A DNA stretch of 64,000 bases from an uncultured Eubacteriales bacterium (GTDB taxonomy: Bacteria; Bacillota; Clostridia; Christensenellales; Aristaeellaceae), in the NCBI GenBank assembly GCA_902767565.1, contig CACXHY010000006.1, forward strand, positions 50,159-114,158, in the 5' to 3' direction. How positions within the stretch are numbered: the first letter of the stretch is position 1; every line of letters starts with the position of its first letter. Positions 16,026 through 25,750 of this stretch are shown one piece after another. The notes beneath the pieces are model-generated. The model was given only the letters and a program-made list of their open reading frames with translations. It searched no databases and was not told where the DNA came from. Made by a program: the position numbers and the translations under genes.

Positions 16026-17216
16026 ATGTCCGAGACCAGCAATTCCGCCATGCCTGAACTGACCCTCTTCCCCTCCTCGTCCGCCCCTTCCGCCGCGGGC
16101 TCCATCCAGGAGACGGTGACGCCCCTCACCACCAAGCAGGAGGACGCCGCGCCGCCCATGCTGGATGACAGCCAGCTGACCGACGCCGAGCGCGCGGCCA
16201 TCGACACCTTCATCACCAAGCTGGATCTGACCAATCCGGACCATGTCCTGCTCTTCGGCTCCGAAGCCCAGAAGAAGGTGGCCAGCTTCTCCGATTCCGC
16301 CCTGAGCGCGGTCAAGACCCAGGACACGGGCGAGGTCGGCAATATGCTGGTGGATCTGGTGGCCCAGCTCAAGTCCTTTGAGCGGGACGGCGAGAGCAAG
16401 CCTTCCGGCCTCTTCGGCAAGCTGGGCAGCCTGTTCCAGAAGCCCGTGGACCAGATCGAGCGCCTGAAGGCCAGCTATGCGAAGGTCTCCGTCAACGTGG
16501 AGACCATCGCCGAGAGCCTGAACAATTACCAGGCCCAGCTGCTGAAGGACGTGGCCATGTTCGACCGTCTGTACGACCAGAACAACACGTATTTCCACGA
16601 GCTGACCCTGTACATCATCGCCGGCGACAAGTACCTCGCCCAGGTCCGCTCCACCCAGCTGAAGGAGCTGCAGGAAGCGGCCGCCCGCAGCGGCGACGCC
16701 ATGGACGCCCAGAAGGCCAGCGACCTTGCGGCCCAGTGCGACCGCTTCGAGAAGAAGCTGCACGACCTGAAGCTGACCCGCCAGGTCTCTATCCAGATGG
16801 CGCCGCAGATCCGCCTGCTGCAGAACAACGACAGCCTGCTGGTGGAGCGCATCCAGTCCACCCTGTCCAACACGCTGCCCCTGTGGAAGAACCAGATGGT
16901 CCTGGCCCTGGGCATGGCCCACAGCGAGGAAGCCCTGAAGGCCCAGAGCGCCGTGACGGACATGACCAACGAGCTGCTGCGCAAGAACGCGGAGAAGCTG
17001 AAGACCGGCACCATCGAGACCGCCAAGGCGGCCGAGCGCGGCATCATCGATATCGAGACGCTGACGCAGACCAACCAGTCGCTGATCGACACCATCAACG
17101 AGGTCATGGCGATCCAGCAGGAAGGCCACACCAAGCGGATGGAGGCCGAGCGCGAGCTTTACAAGATGGAAGCCGAGCTCAAGGCCAAGCTGCTCAGCAC
17201 CAGCATCCATTCCTGA
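16026..17216 (+). CDS. TelA family protein (toxic anion resistance)
   Basis: The protein has 396 residues and is largely alpha-helical, with long predicted coiled-coil stretches. It matches the TelA/YaaN family, named for tellurite resistance but also linked to envelope stress and cell-wall antibiotic tolerance. Recognisable blocks include LLKDVAMFDRLYDQNNTYF and the C-terminal TNQSLIDTINEVMAIQQEG. The N-terminal 60 residues are Pro/Ser-rich and disordered. There is no signal or membrane segment, so it is cytoplasmic, probably docked to the XpaC-like protein encoded 24 bases upstream. A strong terminator follows. Confidence 0.9.
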   Translation: MSETSNSAMPELTLFPSSSAPSAAGSIQETVTPLTTKQEDAAPPMLDDSQLTDAERAAIDTFITKLDLTNPDHVLLFGSEAQKKVASFSDSALSAVKTQDTGEVGNMLVDLVAQLKSFERDGESKPSGLFGKLGSLFQKPVDQIERLKASYAKVSVNVETIAESLNNYQAQLLKDVAMFDRLYDQNNTYFHELTLYIIAGDKYLAQVRSTQLKELQEAAARSGDAMDAQKASDLAAQCDRFEKKLHDLKLTRQVSIQMAPQIRLLQNNDSLLVERIQSTLSNTLPLWKNQMVLALGMAHSEEALKAQSAVTDMTNELLRKNAEKLKTGTIETAKAAERGIIDIETLTQTNQSLIDTINEVMAIQQEGHTKRMEAERELYKMEAELKAKLLSTSIHS

Positions 17217-17227
17217 TGGACCCCGGC

Positions 17228-17260
17228 GGCCGGACGGTTTCCAAGCCGTCTGGCCCTTTT
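17228..17260 (+). terminator. intrinsic terminator after telA
   Basis: A ten-base stem GGCCGGACGG (17228-17237) / CCGTCTGGCC (17246-17255) with one G-T pair is followed by CTTTTCTG. coaE starts only 21 bases on, so partial read-through is possible. Confidence 0.8.
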
Positions 17261-17280
17261 CTGTCACGGAGGCTGCAAAC

Positions 17281-17922
17281 ATGATGATCCTCGGACTGAC
17301 CGGCGGGATCGCCTGCGGAAAGAGCGGCATCTCGGCGGTGCTGCGGGAACTCGGCGCGGCGATCGTGGACGGGGATGAGATCACCCGCCGCCTGACCGCG
17401 CCGGACGGGGCGGCGCTGCCCGTGATCCGCGGGCTCTTCGGAGACGCGGTCTTTCGCCCGGACGGAACGCTTGACCGCCGCAAACTGGGCGCCCTCGTAT
17501 TCGGCGATCCCGAAGCCATGGCGCGCTACAACGCCGGTATCCGGCCCATGATCCTGGAGCGGATCGACGCCGAAGTCGAGGCCGCCCGTGACTCCGGCGC
17601 GGAGGTCTGCGTGCTGGACATGCCGCTGCTGTATGAGGCGGGGCTGGACCGCCGCTGCGACCGCGTATGGTGCGCCTGGGTGCCGGAGGAAGTCCAGATC
17701 CGGCGGCTCCGCGTGCGGGACGGGCTGGACCGGGAGGCGGCCCTGCAGCGCATCGCCAGCCAGCTGCCGACCGACGAAAAAGCAGCCCGGGCCGACGTGG
17801 TCATCAACACCGACCGCCCCATTTGCGAGACGCAGGCCCTGGTCCGGGAAGCTTATGACCGGGAGCGCCGTCAGATGGATGACGGAGCATCAGGGCCAAA
17901 GAAAGGAGGAGGGCTGCCGTGA
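17281..17922 (+). CDS. coaE: dephospho-CoA kinase
   Basis: Last step of coenzyme A synthesis (phosphorylation of the 3'-OH of dephospho-CoA). The protein has 213 residues. The P-loop is LTGGIACGKSGIS, followed by the CoaE motifs IVDGDEITRRL (usually DAD), FPEDG-like FRPDGTLDRRKLG and VLDMPLLYEAG. The C-terminal Gly/Lys-rich end lies over the next gene's ribosome-binding site. Its stop overlaps the downstream GTG start by 4 bases. With coaBC at 6.4 kb this is the second CoA gene in the window. Confidence 0.95.
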   Translation: MMILGLTGGIACGKSGISAVLRELGAAIVDGDEITRRLTAPDGAALPVIRGLFGDAVFRPDGTLDRRKLGALVFGDPEAMARYNAGIRPMILERIDAEVEAARDSGAEVCVLDMPLLYEAGLDRRCDRVWCAWVPEEVQIRRLRVRDGLDREAALQRIASQLPTDEKAARADVVINTDRPICETQALVREAYDRERRQMDDGASGPKKGGGLP

Positions 17923-18872
17923 TCCAGTGTCCGCGATGCGGGTTCGTCATGCAGGACGGCTCGCCTTATTGTCCGCAATGCGGCGTGACCTTCATGCCGC
18001 AGCCTGCGATACCTTCCGCGCAGACCGGCACCGGTCCCTTCTATCCGCAGCAGGACCCTCCCCCCGCCGAACGCCGGCGGCGCAGGCAGGATCGGCAGGC
18101 TGACGTGAACGGGCCCGCGCCGGCAGCGATGGAACGCGGATACAACCGCGCGGAGCCTTCTCAGCCGGAGGAGGAGAAGCATCCCCTGCCCAGGCCGCTG
18201 GTGGCGGCGCTCTGCATCCTGCTGGTGGCCGCCTTTGCCCTGGCGGGGTACGGGCTGTTCATGCGCGGCACGCTGAACCGGCTGCAGCAGGAGAAGGAAA
18301 GCGCCTACCGCGAGATCGTGGAGAGGCATCCGCTGCATTATACAGAGCTGATCAACAAGTATTCGGAGCGGTACAACCTGCAGCCGGCCTTCGTCTGCGC
18401 CATCATTTACAACGAGAGCAGCTTCAACGCCGGCGCGGAATCCAACAAGGGCGCCCGGGGACTGATGCAGCTGATGGAGAACACCGCCTCCTGGATCAAC
18501 GAGAGCCTGAACATCCCGGGATACACCTTCGAGTCCGTATGGGATCCGGAGACCAACATCCACTTCGGATGCTGGTACCTCAGCTATCTCAGCAAGCGCT
18601 TCGACGGCGATCCGGTGCTGGTGGCCTGCGCCTATCACGCGGGACAGAACAACGTGATGACCTGGCTGGACAACCGGACATACTCGGCCGACGGGCAGAC
18701 CCTGACGATCGAGAACATCCCCATGGAAAACACCAAGACCTACGTCGGGAGGGTGATCCGCGATTATGCGCTCTACGACGCGCTCTACTTCCGCGCTTTC
18801 AACGATGAGGATACCGATATCGATCCTCCTGGTCCTCTGTCTTCTGACGCCGGCAGCGGGTCAGGCGAGTAA
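17919..18872 (+). CDS. membrane-anchored lytic transglycosylase with N-terminal zinc ribbon
   Basis: The protein has 317 residues, with a GTG start at 17919 supported by AAAGGAGG. Domain order: a Cys4 zinc ribbon (CPRCGFVMQDGSPYCPQCG, residues 4-22), a Pro/Arg-rich linker, one transmembrane helix (about residues 90-112), then a Slt70-type soluble lytic transglycosylase domain. The catalytic Glu lies in IIYNESSFN, with GARGLMQLM and the late AYHAGQNNV motif. The zinc ribbon would be cytoplasmic and the enzyme domain outside, cleaving peptidoglycan glycan strands. It overlaps the following solute-binding gene by 68 bases. Confidence 0.9.
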   Translation: MIQCPRCGFVMQDGSPYCPQCGVTFMPQPAIPSAQTGTGPFYPQQDPPPAERRRRRQDRQADVNGPAPAAMERGYNRAEPSQPEEEKHPLPRPLVAALCILLVAAFALAGYGLFMRGTLNRLQQEKESAYREIVERHPLHYTELINKYSERYNLQPAFVCAIIYNESSFNAGAESNKGARGLMQLMENTASWINESLNIPGYTFESVWDPETNIHFGCWYLSYLSKRFDGDPVLVACAYHAGQNNVMTWLDNRTYSADGQTLTIENIPMENTKTYVGRVIRDYALYDALYFRAFNDEDTDIDPPGPLSSDAGSGSGE

Positions 18873-20361
18873 CGTAGGCACCTCGCTGACGGTGGGCATC
18901 CAGTCCACCAAGACCTCCGTGATCCGCCCGCTGGACCCGAAGGAACGCGACATCCTCAGCGTGTACGCCATGATCTACGAGCCCCTGGTCCGCATCGGGG
19001 ACGACTACTATCCCCAGCCCTGCCTGGCCGAAAGCTGGACCTGGGACGAGGACGGGCGCAAGTGGACCTTCAACATCCGCACCGGCGTCACCTTCTCGGA
19101 CGGCACGCCCCTTACGGCGTACGACGTGGCGGCCACCGCCAACGCCATCCTGGAGCGGGCGAACGACGAGAGCAGCAGCTCACCCGGGTATTACGGCAAC
19201 CTGAAGTACTTCATCAACCGCATCACGGCCACGGACGATCACACCCTGGTGGTGCGGACGCCCAACAACCGCTCCTATTACGGCGTGCTGTACGCCATGA
19301 GCTTCCCGGTGCTGCCGGCGGACCAGGTCAGCAGCGACGAGCCCACCGGGTCCGGGCCGTACATCCTGGCGGATTTCAGTCCGGGGGAATACATCCTGCT
19401 GGAGAGCAATCCCAACTGGTGGCGCACGCAGCCCCAGGTGACCCGCATCACCTTCCTCTGCCACGACACCCAGCGCGCCGTCATGGAGAGCTATGAATAC
19501 GGCCGGGTCAACACGATCTTTACCCGCTCCACGGCGGCGGCCCAGTACCGCTCCGGCGCCAAGTCGCTGTCCATCGACTACCGGACGTGCCAGCTGGAGT
19601 GCCTGCTGATGAACCACTCCTATGCGCGCCTGTCGAGCGTCAACGTGCGAAAAGCCATCCGGTATGCCGTGGACCCGGATTACATCGCGACCCGCGTCTA
19701 CCTGGGCATGGTGACCCGCACGGACACGCCGATGATCCCGGGCACCTGGACCTATAATACCGGGCTGAGCGGCTACTTCGTCCATGACCCGGACGAGGCG
19801 CGGCGGCTGCTGGAAGAAGACGGCTGGGGCGACAGCGACGCCGACGGCATCCTGGACAAGCTGGACGACGACGGCAAGAAGGTCAACCTCTCCATGACCC
19901 TGCTGGTCTATGAGGAGCCGGACAACGACGTGCGCATCATGGCGGCCCGCATCATCGCCGACGAGCTGGCGGCCGTGGGCATCTCCGTCACCGTCGTCAC
20001 GGAATCCTACACGCAGGCGAAATACCGGCTGGAGCACGGAAATTTCCACCTGGCGCTGGTGTCCTACGCGATGGACCCCTGCCCGGATCCCGGCTTCTGC
20101 CTGATCTCCGGCAACACCTACAATTACTCCCGCTACCGCTCCACCGCCATGACCGATCTGTGCAAGGAGCTGCGCCACTGCTGGGAATCTCCCGCCTATC
20201 AGGCAAAGCTGTTTGACATCCAGCGGCAGTTTGCCGAGGACTGCCCCTTCGTGTGCCTGTATTTCCGGGACGGGGTGGTGCTGACGCGCTATATGTACAC
20301 CACGGTCCGCGACGTGCGGGAGTACGATCTGCTGCGCGGCATCGAGAGCTTCCGTCCGTAG
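18805..20361 (+). CDS. extracellular solute-binding protein, peptide/nickel ABC type (SBP_bac_5)
   Basis: The protein has 518 residues from the ATG at 18805. An N-terminal signal peptide (MRIPISILLVLCLLTPAAGQA) lacks a lipobox cysteine at the cleavage site, so the mature protein may be secreted or retained another way. That is unusual for a binding protein of a monoderm. The body matches family 5 (YEPLVRIGDDYYPQPCLAESW, FSDGTPLTAYDVAAT, FHLALVSYAMDPCPDPG). The gene overlaps the transglycosylase by 68 bases in another frame and has no clear ribosome-binding site, suggesting coupled translation. No permease or ATPase genes are nearby. The pairing with a wall hydrolase suggests a role in wall-peptide capture (inference). 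Confidence 0.85.
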   Translation: MRIPISILLVLCLLTPAAGQASNVGTSLTVGIQSTKTSVIRPLDPKERDILSVYAMIYEPLVRIGDDYYPQPCLAESWTWDEDGRKWTFNIRTGVTFSDGTPLTAYDVAATANAILERANDESSSSPGYYGNLKYFINRITATDDHTLVVRTPNNRSYYGVLYAMSFPVLPADQVSSDEPTGSGPYILADFSPGEYILLESNPNWWRTQPQVTRITFLCHDTQRAVMESYEYGRVNTIFTRSTAAAQYRSGAKSLSIDYRTCQLECLLMNHSYARLSSVNVRKAIRYAVDPDYIATRVYLGMVTRTDTPMIPGTWTYNTGLSGYFVHDPDEARRLLEEDGWGDSDADGILDKLDDDGKKVNLSMTLLVYEEPDNDVRIMAARIIADELAAVGISVTVVTESYTQAKYRLEHGNFHLALVSYAMDPCPDPGFCLISGNTYNYSRYRSTAMTDLCKELRHCWESPAYQAKLFDIQRQFAEDCPFVCLYFRDGVVLTRYMYTTVRDVREYDLLRGIESFRP

Positions 20362-20402
20362 CGGGCCCCATGCCGCCGATGACGTGAAAGGAGGGAAAGG
20401 CC

Positions 20403-21179
20403 GTGCCGTCCGATCGCCCGATCGGCGTGTTCGACAGCGGAGTCGGCGGGATCAGCGTGCTGGCCGCCCTCCGCCGGGAGCTGCCCCGTGAACGCTTCGT
20501 CTATTTCGGCGACACCCTGCACGCCCCTTACGGCACCCGAACGCCCGAGGAAGTGCTGACCCTGACCCGCGGCGCGCTGGGCGGCCTGCTGGAGAAGGGC
20601 TGCAAGGCGCTGGTGATCGCCTGCAACACCGCCACCGCCGCGGCGGCCGCCACATTGCGGAGCGAGTGGCCGGACCTGCCCATCATCGGCATGGAGCCGG
20701 CGCTGAAGCCCGCAGCCCTGATGCGGCACGGCGGCAGCATCCTGGTGCTGGCCACGCCCATGACCCTGCGGCTGGAGAAATTCCGCCGGCTGTATGAGCG
20801 CTACGGCGAGGGCGCGGTCCCGCTCGAGTGCCCGGGGTTGGTGGAAAGGGTGGAAGCCTTCGACTTTGAGGGCGCGGAAGAATACCTGCGGGATCGCCTG
20901 GCGGATCATCTCGATCCCGCGCCGGACGCGGTGGTGCTGGGCTGCACCCACTACGTGTTCCTCCGGCCCGTGCTGGGGAGGATCCTGCCCGCCGCCACGG
21001 CCGTCGTGGACGGCAATGAGGGCACGGCGAGACAGCTGCGCCGGGTGCTGAGCGAGCGGGACCTGCTGAATGAGACGGGTGATGCGGGCGGATGCGATTT
21101 CCTGTCCTCCAGCTCCGATCCGGCGGCATTGGATACCATGCGAAGGCTCCTGCGGCTGGCAGACGAAAACGACATATGA
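20403..21179 (+). CDS. murI: glutamate racemase
   Basis: Interconverts L- and D-glutamate to supply D-Glu for peptidoglycan. The protein has 258 residues. The two catalytic cysteines are in ACNTAT (about residue 74) and GCTHY (about residue 181), and Asp11-Ser12 are in VFDSGVGG. The start is GTG at 20403 behind GGAGGGAAAGG. The product feeds the same wall pathway as murC in this window. It ends in front of a strong bidirectional terminator facing mgtE. Confidence 0.96.
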   Translation: MPSDRPIGVFDSGVGGISVLAALRRELPRERFVYFGDTLHAPYGTRTPEEVLTLTRGALGGLLEKGCKALVIACNTATAAAAATLRSEWPDLPIIGMEPALKPAALMRHGGSILVLATPMTLRLEKFRRLYERYGEGAVPLECPGLVERVEAFDFEGAEEYLRDRLADHLDPAPDAVVLGCTHYVFLRPVLGRILPAATAVVDGNEGTARQLRRVLSERDLLNETGDAGGCDFLSSSSDPAALDTMRRLLRLADENDI

Positions 21180-21181
21180 CA

Positions 21182-21212
21182 AAAGCGGCGGTGCGTGACG
21201 CATCGCCGCTTT
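21182..21212. terminator. bidirectional terminator between murI and mgtE
   Basis: AAAGCGGCG-GTGCG (21182-21195) pairs with CGCAT-CGCCGCTTT (21199-21212) around a TGA loop. The hairpin is symmetrical, with A/T ends usable in both directions between convergent genes. Confidence 0.85.
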
Positions 21213-21230
21213 CGCTTGCGGATCCCGGGG

Positions 21231-22724
21231 TCAGACCGCGGGGAGGATGATCCCCAGCAGGATGCCCGCCAGAGTGTAGTAGGTCACCACGGCGATCAGG
21301 TCGCTCAGGGTGGTGATCATGGGGCCGCTGGCCACGGCGGGGTCGATGCCGATCTTCTTGAAGATCATGGGGATGACGGTGCCGTTGAAGCTGGACAGCG
21401 TCATGGCGATGACCATGGCCAGGCCGATGCAGGCGCTGCAGCCGAAGGAGGCGAAGAGCGGCCCTGTCCGCAGGCCGTCCGGGAGACTGCCGCGATTGAA
21501 GAAATAGATGAAGAGGCCCACCGCGATGAAGGAGAGCGTGCCGAGGATCAGCCCGTTGGTGAAGCCCACGCGCACCTCCTTGAGAATCATGCGCAGGCGG
21601 GTCTTGCCGTCCAGCTCCTCGTCCGTCAGGATGCGGATGGTCACGGCCAGGGACTGGGTGCCGGAGTTGCCGGACATGTCGAAGATCATGGACTGGAAGA
21701 CCACGGCGATGGCCAGGGCCTCCATCACGCCGGTGAAGCTGCTGGTCACCAGGGAGACCACCAGCCCCAGGCCCATCAGGGTGATCAGCCAGGGCAGGCG
21801 TTTGCGGATGGACTGCTTCAGGGGTTCGTTGATCTCTTCCTCGTCGGTCAGGCCGGCCAGCTTGGCGTAGTCCTCGCCCATCTCCTCATCCACGACCTCG
21901 ACCAGGTCCTGGGAGGTGATGATGCCGAGCAGCTTCATGTCGCTGTCGACCACGGGGATGGAATCCTCGCTGTAGTCCTTCAGTTTTTCGATGCATTCGG
22001 CCACATCCTCGTGGTCATACACGTAGGGGTAGGATGTGGTGATGAGGCTCTCCAGGTCGGTGCCCTCCCGGGCGATGATGAGGTCCTGCAGGGTGATGGC
22101 CCCGTAGAAGGTCTCGCCGTCGAGCACATACAGGGTGGACAGGTTGTCGTTCTCCGAGGCCTGGTCGACCAGGGCCCGCATGGCCTGCTTGACGGTCAGG
22201 CCCCGCTGGATGACGATGTAGTTGGTCGTCATCTTGCTGCCGATCTCGTCCTCGGAATAGGACTGGATCAGGCGGACGTCCGCCTGCGACTCTTCGTCCA
22301 TGCGGGCGATGATGGCGTCCTGCTGTTCCTGATCCAGGTCTTCCAGAACGTCGACGGCGTCGTCGGCGTCCATCTCCTGCACGATGTGCGCCGCGGTCTC
22401 GGGGCTCAGTTCCTCGATGAACCCGCTGGCATCGTCCAGGTAGGCAAAGATCTCGGAGACTTCCTCCGGGCCCAGCAGGCGGTAGAGCTTTTTTCGCTCA
22501 TCTGACGTGAGCACCTCGAGCACGTCGGCGATATCGTTGTAGTGATAGTCCGCGAGTTTTTCCTTCAGTTCCTCGTCGGAAAGGCCGCTGCGGATGATCT
22601 CCTCCAGTTCGTGCGCGTAGTCCGGGTGCTCGAACACCTCTTCCTCGCGCTCGTCGCGGTCATCCTCCTCCGGGGTCGCGGGCTGCGGCGCTTCAGCCGT
22701 CGCAGCCAGCTTTTCTTCATCCAT
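21231..22724 (-). CDS. mgtE: magnesium transporter MgtE
   Basis: Mg2+-gated magnesium channel/transporter of 497 residues. Order: an acidic disordered N-terminus (residues 1-35); an MgtE-N superhelical domain; two CBS domains (about 150-280, e.g. GAITLQDLI and GIITSQDLVEVVDEE), which sense Mg2+; a connecting helix; then five transmembrane helices (about 305-497), with the pore motif NSGTQSLAV. The ATG is preceded by AAAGGAG. A roughly 190-base leader with features of an M-box Mg2+ riboswitch and an intrinsic terminator lies upstream, so expression should rise when Mg2+ is low. Confidence 0.96.
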   Translation of the reverse strand: MDEEKLAATAEAPQPATPEEDDRDEREEEVFEHPDYAHELEEIIRSGLSDEELKEKLADYHYNDIADVLEVLTSDERKKLYRLLGPEEVSEIFAYLDDASGFIEELSPETAAHIVQEMDADDAVDVLEDLDQEQQDAIIARMDEESQADVRLIQSYSEDEIGSKMTTNYIVIQRGLTVKQAMRALVDQASENDNLSTLYVLDGETFYGAITLQDLIIAREGTDLESLITTSYPYVYDHEDVAECIEKLKDYSEDSIPVVDSDMKLLGIITSQDLVEVVDEEMGEDYAKLAGLTDEEEINEPLKQSIRKRLPWLITLMGLGLVVSLVTSSFTGVMEALAIAVVFQSMIFDMSGNSGTQSLAVTIRILTDEELDGKTRLRMILKEVRVGFTNGLILGTLSFIAVGLFIYFFNRGSLPDGLRTGPLFASFGCSACIGLAMVIAMTLSSFNGTVIPMIFKKIGIDPAVASGPMITTLSDLIAVVTYYTLAGILLGIILPAV

Positions 22725-22756
22725 TGCTGCCGCTCCTTTCTGCTTTGTCCTTCACG

Positions 22757-22793
22757 ACAAAAGCCCTGACTGTCTTTCCGATTGACAGGCAGG
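22757..22793 (-). terminator. attenuator terminator in the mgtE leader
   Basis: On the minus strand CCTGCCTGTC (22784-22793) pairs with GACAGTCAGG (22765-22774), followed by GCTTTTGT. It lies 33 bases before the mgtE start and so must be conditional. Confidence 0.8.
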
Positions 22794-22915
22794 AACACAG
22801 AGCGGACCTGACCGGTTTGTCAGCCCAGGAGAGACCGGGCGGATCTTCGTTCAGGAACCGCGCCGTCTCCAGTACTGTCATAAGTGTCCACCCGTTCTCA
22901 CCTCACTTTCCCGTT
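22757..22915 (-). ncRNA. candidate M-box (ykoK) magnesium riboswitch
   Basis: In the mgtE leader, blocks similar to the M-box consensus occur in the right order on the minus strand: AGGTGAG near the 5' end, TGGAGACGGCGC, TGGGCTGACAAA (consensus UGGGUcAACAgA) and a 3' GCCTGTC (consensus GCUUGUC). The last block is also the 5' arm of the terminator at 22757-22793, the usual arrangement for a transcription-attenuating riboswitch. The gene controlled is a Mg2+ transporter, the classic M-box target. I matched this by eye only; a covariance model search would decide. Confidence 0.6.
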
Positions 22916-22921
22916 GTACGG

Positions 22922-22950
22922 ATTTTACCAATTCGGGGGCGGATTGTCAA
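22922..22950 (-). promoter_or_regulatory. sigma-A promoter of mgtE
   Basis: On the minus strand TTGACA (22945-22950) and TAAAAT (22922-22927) are 17 bases apart. Transcription would start near 22915, at the 5' end of the candidate riboswitch. Confidence 0.85.
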
Positions 22951-22995
22951 GAACGCGGCGGCAAAAGATGCGGAACTGAGAAGGTATGCCGCACG

Positions 22996-23019
22996 AAAAA
23001 AGGAGCCCGCGCGGGCTCC
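22996..23019 (-). terminator. intrinsic terminator of asnS
   Basis: On the minus strand the palindrome GGAGCCCGC-GCGGGCTCC (23002-23019) is followed by six T (22996-23001). It begins 6 bases after the asnS stop. Confidence 0.92.
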
Positions 23020-23025
23020 GTGGGA

Positions 23026-24399
<1,374 letters not shown>

Positions 24400-24461
24400 A
24401 TTGATCACTCTTTCCGGCAAGGCGGTCGGGGACCGCGTTGTTTCGATGCGCGAACGCGTGC

Positions 24462-24490
24462 ATTATAGCAGATTTTTCCGGCGGGTTCAA
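24462..24490 (-). promoter_or_regulatory. sigma-A promoter of asnS
   Basis: On the minus strand TTGAAC (24485-24490) and TATAAT (24462-24467) have a 17-base spacer. TGC precedes the -10, an extended -10 form. Confidence 0.8.
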
Positions 24491-24534
24491 CCCGTGCGTC
24501 CCGCTCATGGCCGGGAACGCGCGGCGGGCCCCGA

Positions 24535-25731
24535 TCAGGGCTCAAGGGGGATCATTTTCAGGATGTAGCTGCCCATGGAGGTGCGGCTGCCGTACGTCTC
24601 CCAGAGCCGCAGCGCGGGGTCCTCCCGCCAGGCGGGGTCGGACGGATCGAAAGTTCCGGTGAAGAACGCGGCGTTGAAGCGGCAGGCGTAGTCGATCATG
24701 GCCGCGCGCTCCGCCTCCGGGACGCCGAGGGCCGTCAGCTGCCTGTCGCACTGGCGGACGGTGTTGGCCGAGAAGAAGGCCAGGCTCTCCCCGCGGAAGC
24801 CTTCGGGCAGATGCTCCTCGCAGACGAGCCGCCGCTCGTACTTCACCGAGCCGTCGTCGCCCACGGTGACCATGCCGTAGCCGTGGTCGTATACGCTGAA
24901 GGCGCCTGTGGCCGCGTCGGTGAAGCCGTCCCGTTCGATCACATGCTGCAGGTGGATGTGGCCGGAGAGGTTCAGCGTGACGCCGCCGGCCCGCAGGTCC
25001 GCCAGCATGTATTCCCGGTTATAGACGGAGAAGCTGCCCACCCGGTAGTCCGCGTGGGGGATCAGGCTCTGGTGCGTGGCGCAGATGACAGTGACGCCGT
25101 CCCGCTTTGCCTCGCTGAGCACATGCATCAGCCAGTTCTGATGGTCCTCGCCGTAAAAGCCGTAGGTCTCGGTGCTCTCCTCGTAGACGGAAACGTCCGT
25201 CATCAGGATCCAGACATCGTCGTTCAGCCGGACGGTGTAGCTCATGGAGGACGCGGCCTCGGGAGGCAGCATGCAGCGCTTCCAGATATCCGCGAACTCG
25301 GCGGGCGTGGTGGATTCGGCAGGGCCCGTGTTCTCGCCGAAGTACATGCGGGCGTTGCGGTTGTTGATGTCGTGGTTCCCGGGGATGACGTACACCGGGA
25401 TCCCCTCGTCCCACAGTTCCGCCATGGCGTCCGCCAGCTCCATGTGACTCAGCCGCTCGCCATTGAAGGTGAGGTCGCCGGTGATGAGCAGGGCGTCCGG
25501 CCTCTGGTGGCGGGCTTCCTCCACGAGGGCCCGCAGGAGCTCCGCGGACCGGTGGGCCATCTTTCCGTCCCCCTGGCTCACGGCCCGCAGGAAGAGGTCG
25601 CTGCCCGTATACAGGGACGGCGCGAGGTAATGCAGATCCGTGACCACCATGATGCGGGTCTCGGCGCAGGCCCCGGCCGGAAGCAGCGCCAGAAGGACCG
25701 TCAGCACAACGGCCCGCAGGACTTTGCGCAT
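24535..25731 (-). CDS. secreted calcineurin-like metallophosphoesterase
   Basis: The protein has 398 residues from ATG 25731, with a signal peptide (MRKVLRAVVLTVLLALLPAGACA). The two-metal phosphoesterase motifs occur in order: VVTDLHY (DxH), LITGDLT (GDxx), IPGNHD (GNHD), CATHQS and SGHIHLQH (GHxH). The C-terminal 80 residues have no recognised domain. It is encoded 19 bases after the GH13 gene in the same direction and probably co-transcribed. The substrate (a nucleotide, phosphodiester or wall phosphate) cannot be told from sequence. There is no sortase motif or membrane anchor at the C-terminus. Confidence 0.9.
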   Translation of the reverse strand: MRKVLRAVVLTVLLALLPAGACAETRIMVVTDLHYLAPSLYTGSDLFLRAVSQGDGKMAHRSAELLRALVEEARHQRPDALLITGDLTFNGERLSHMELADAMAELWDEGIPVYVIPGNHDINNRNARMYFGENTGPAESTTPAEFADIWKRCMLPPEAASSMSYTVRLNDDVWILMTDVSVYEESTETYGFYGEDHQNWLMHVLSEAKRDGVTVICATHQSLIPHADYRVGSFSVYNREYMLADLRAGGVTLNLSGHIHLQHVIERDGFTDAATGAFSVYDHGYGMVTVGDDGSVKYERRLVCEEHLPEGFRGESLAFFSANTVRQCDRQLTALGVPEAERAAMIDYACRFNAAFFTGTFDPSDPAWREDPALRLWETYGSRTSMGSYILKMIPLEP

Positions 25732-25750
25732 ACCCACTCCCCCCGTTTCG

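Noticed and set aside
15000..17519. 839-codon open frame on the minus strand opposite xpaC-telA-coaE
   Set aside because: Antisense to three genes with clear family matches. Composition is typical of reverse-frame shadow in high-GC DNA.
18805..18872. Frameshift between the transglycosylase and the solute-binding protein
   Set aside because: Both proteins have complete, plausible ends: the first reaches a disordered C-terminus and the second starts with a full signal peptide. An overlap explains the data better.
24400..24460. T-box leader for asnS
   Set aside because: The leader is only about 55 bases and has no specifier-loop or T-box sequence.
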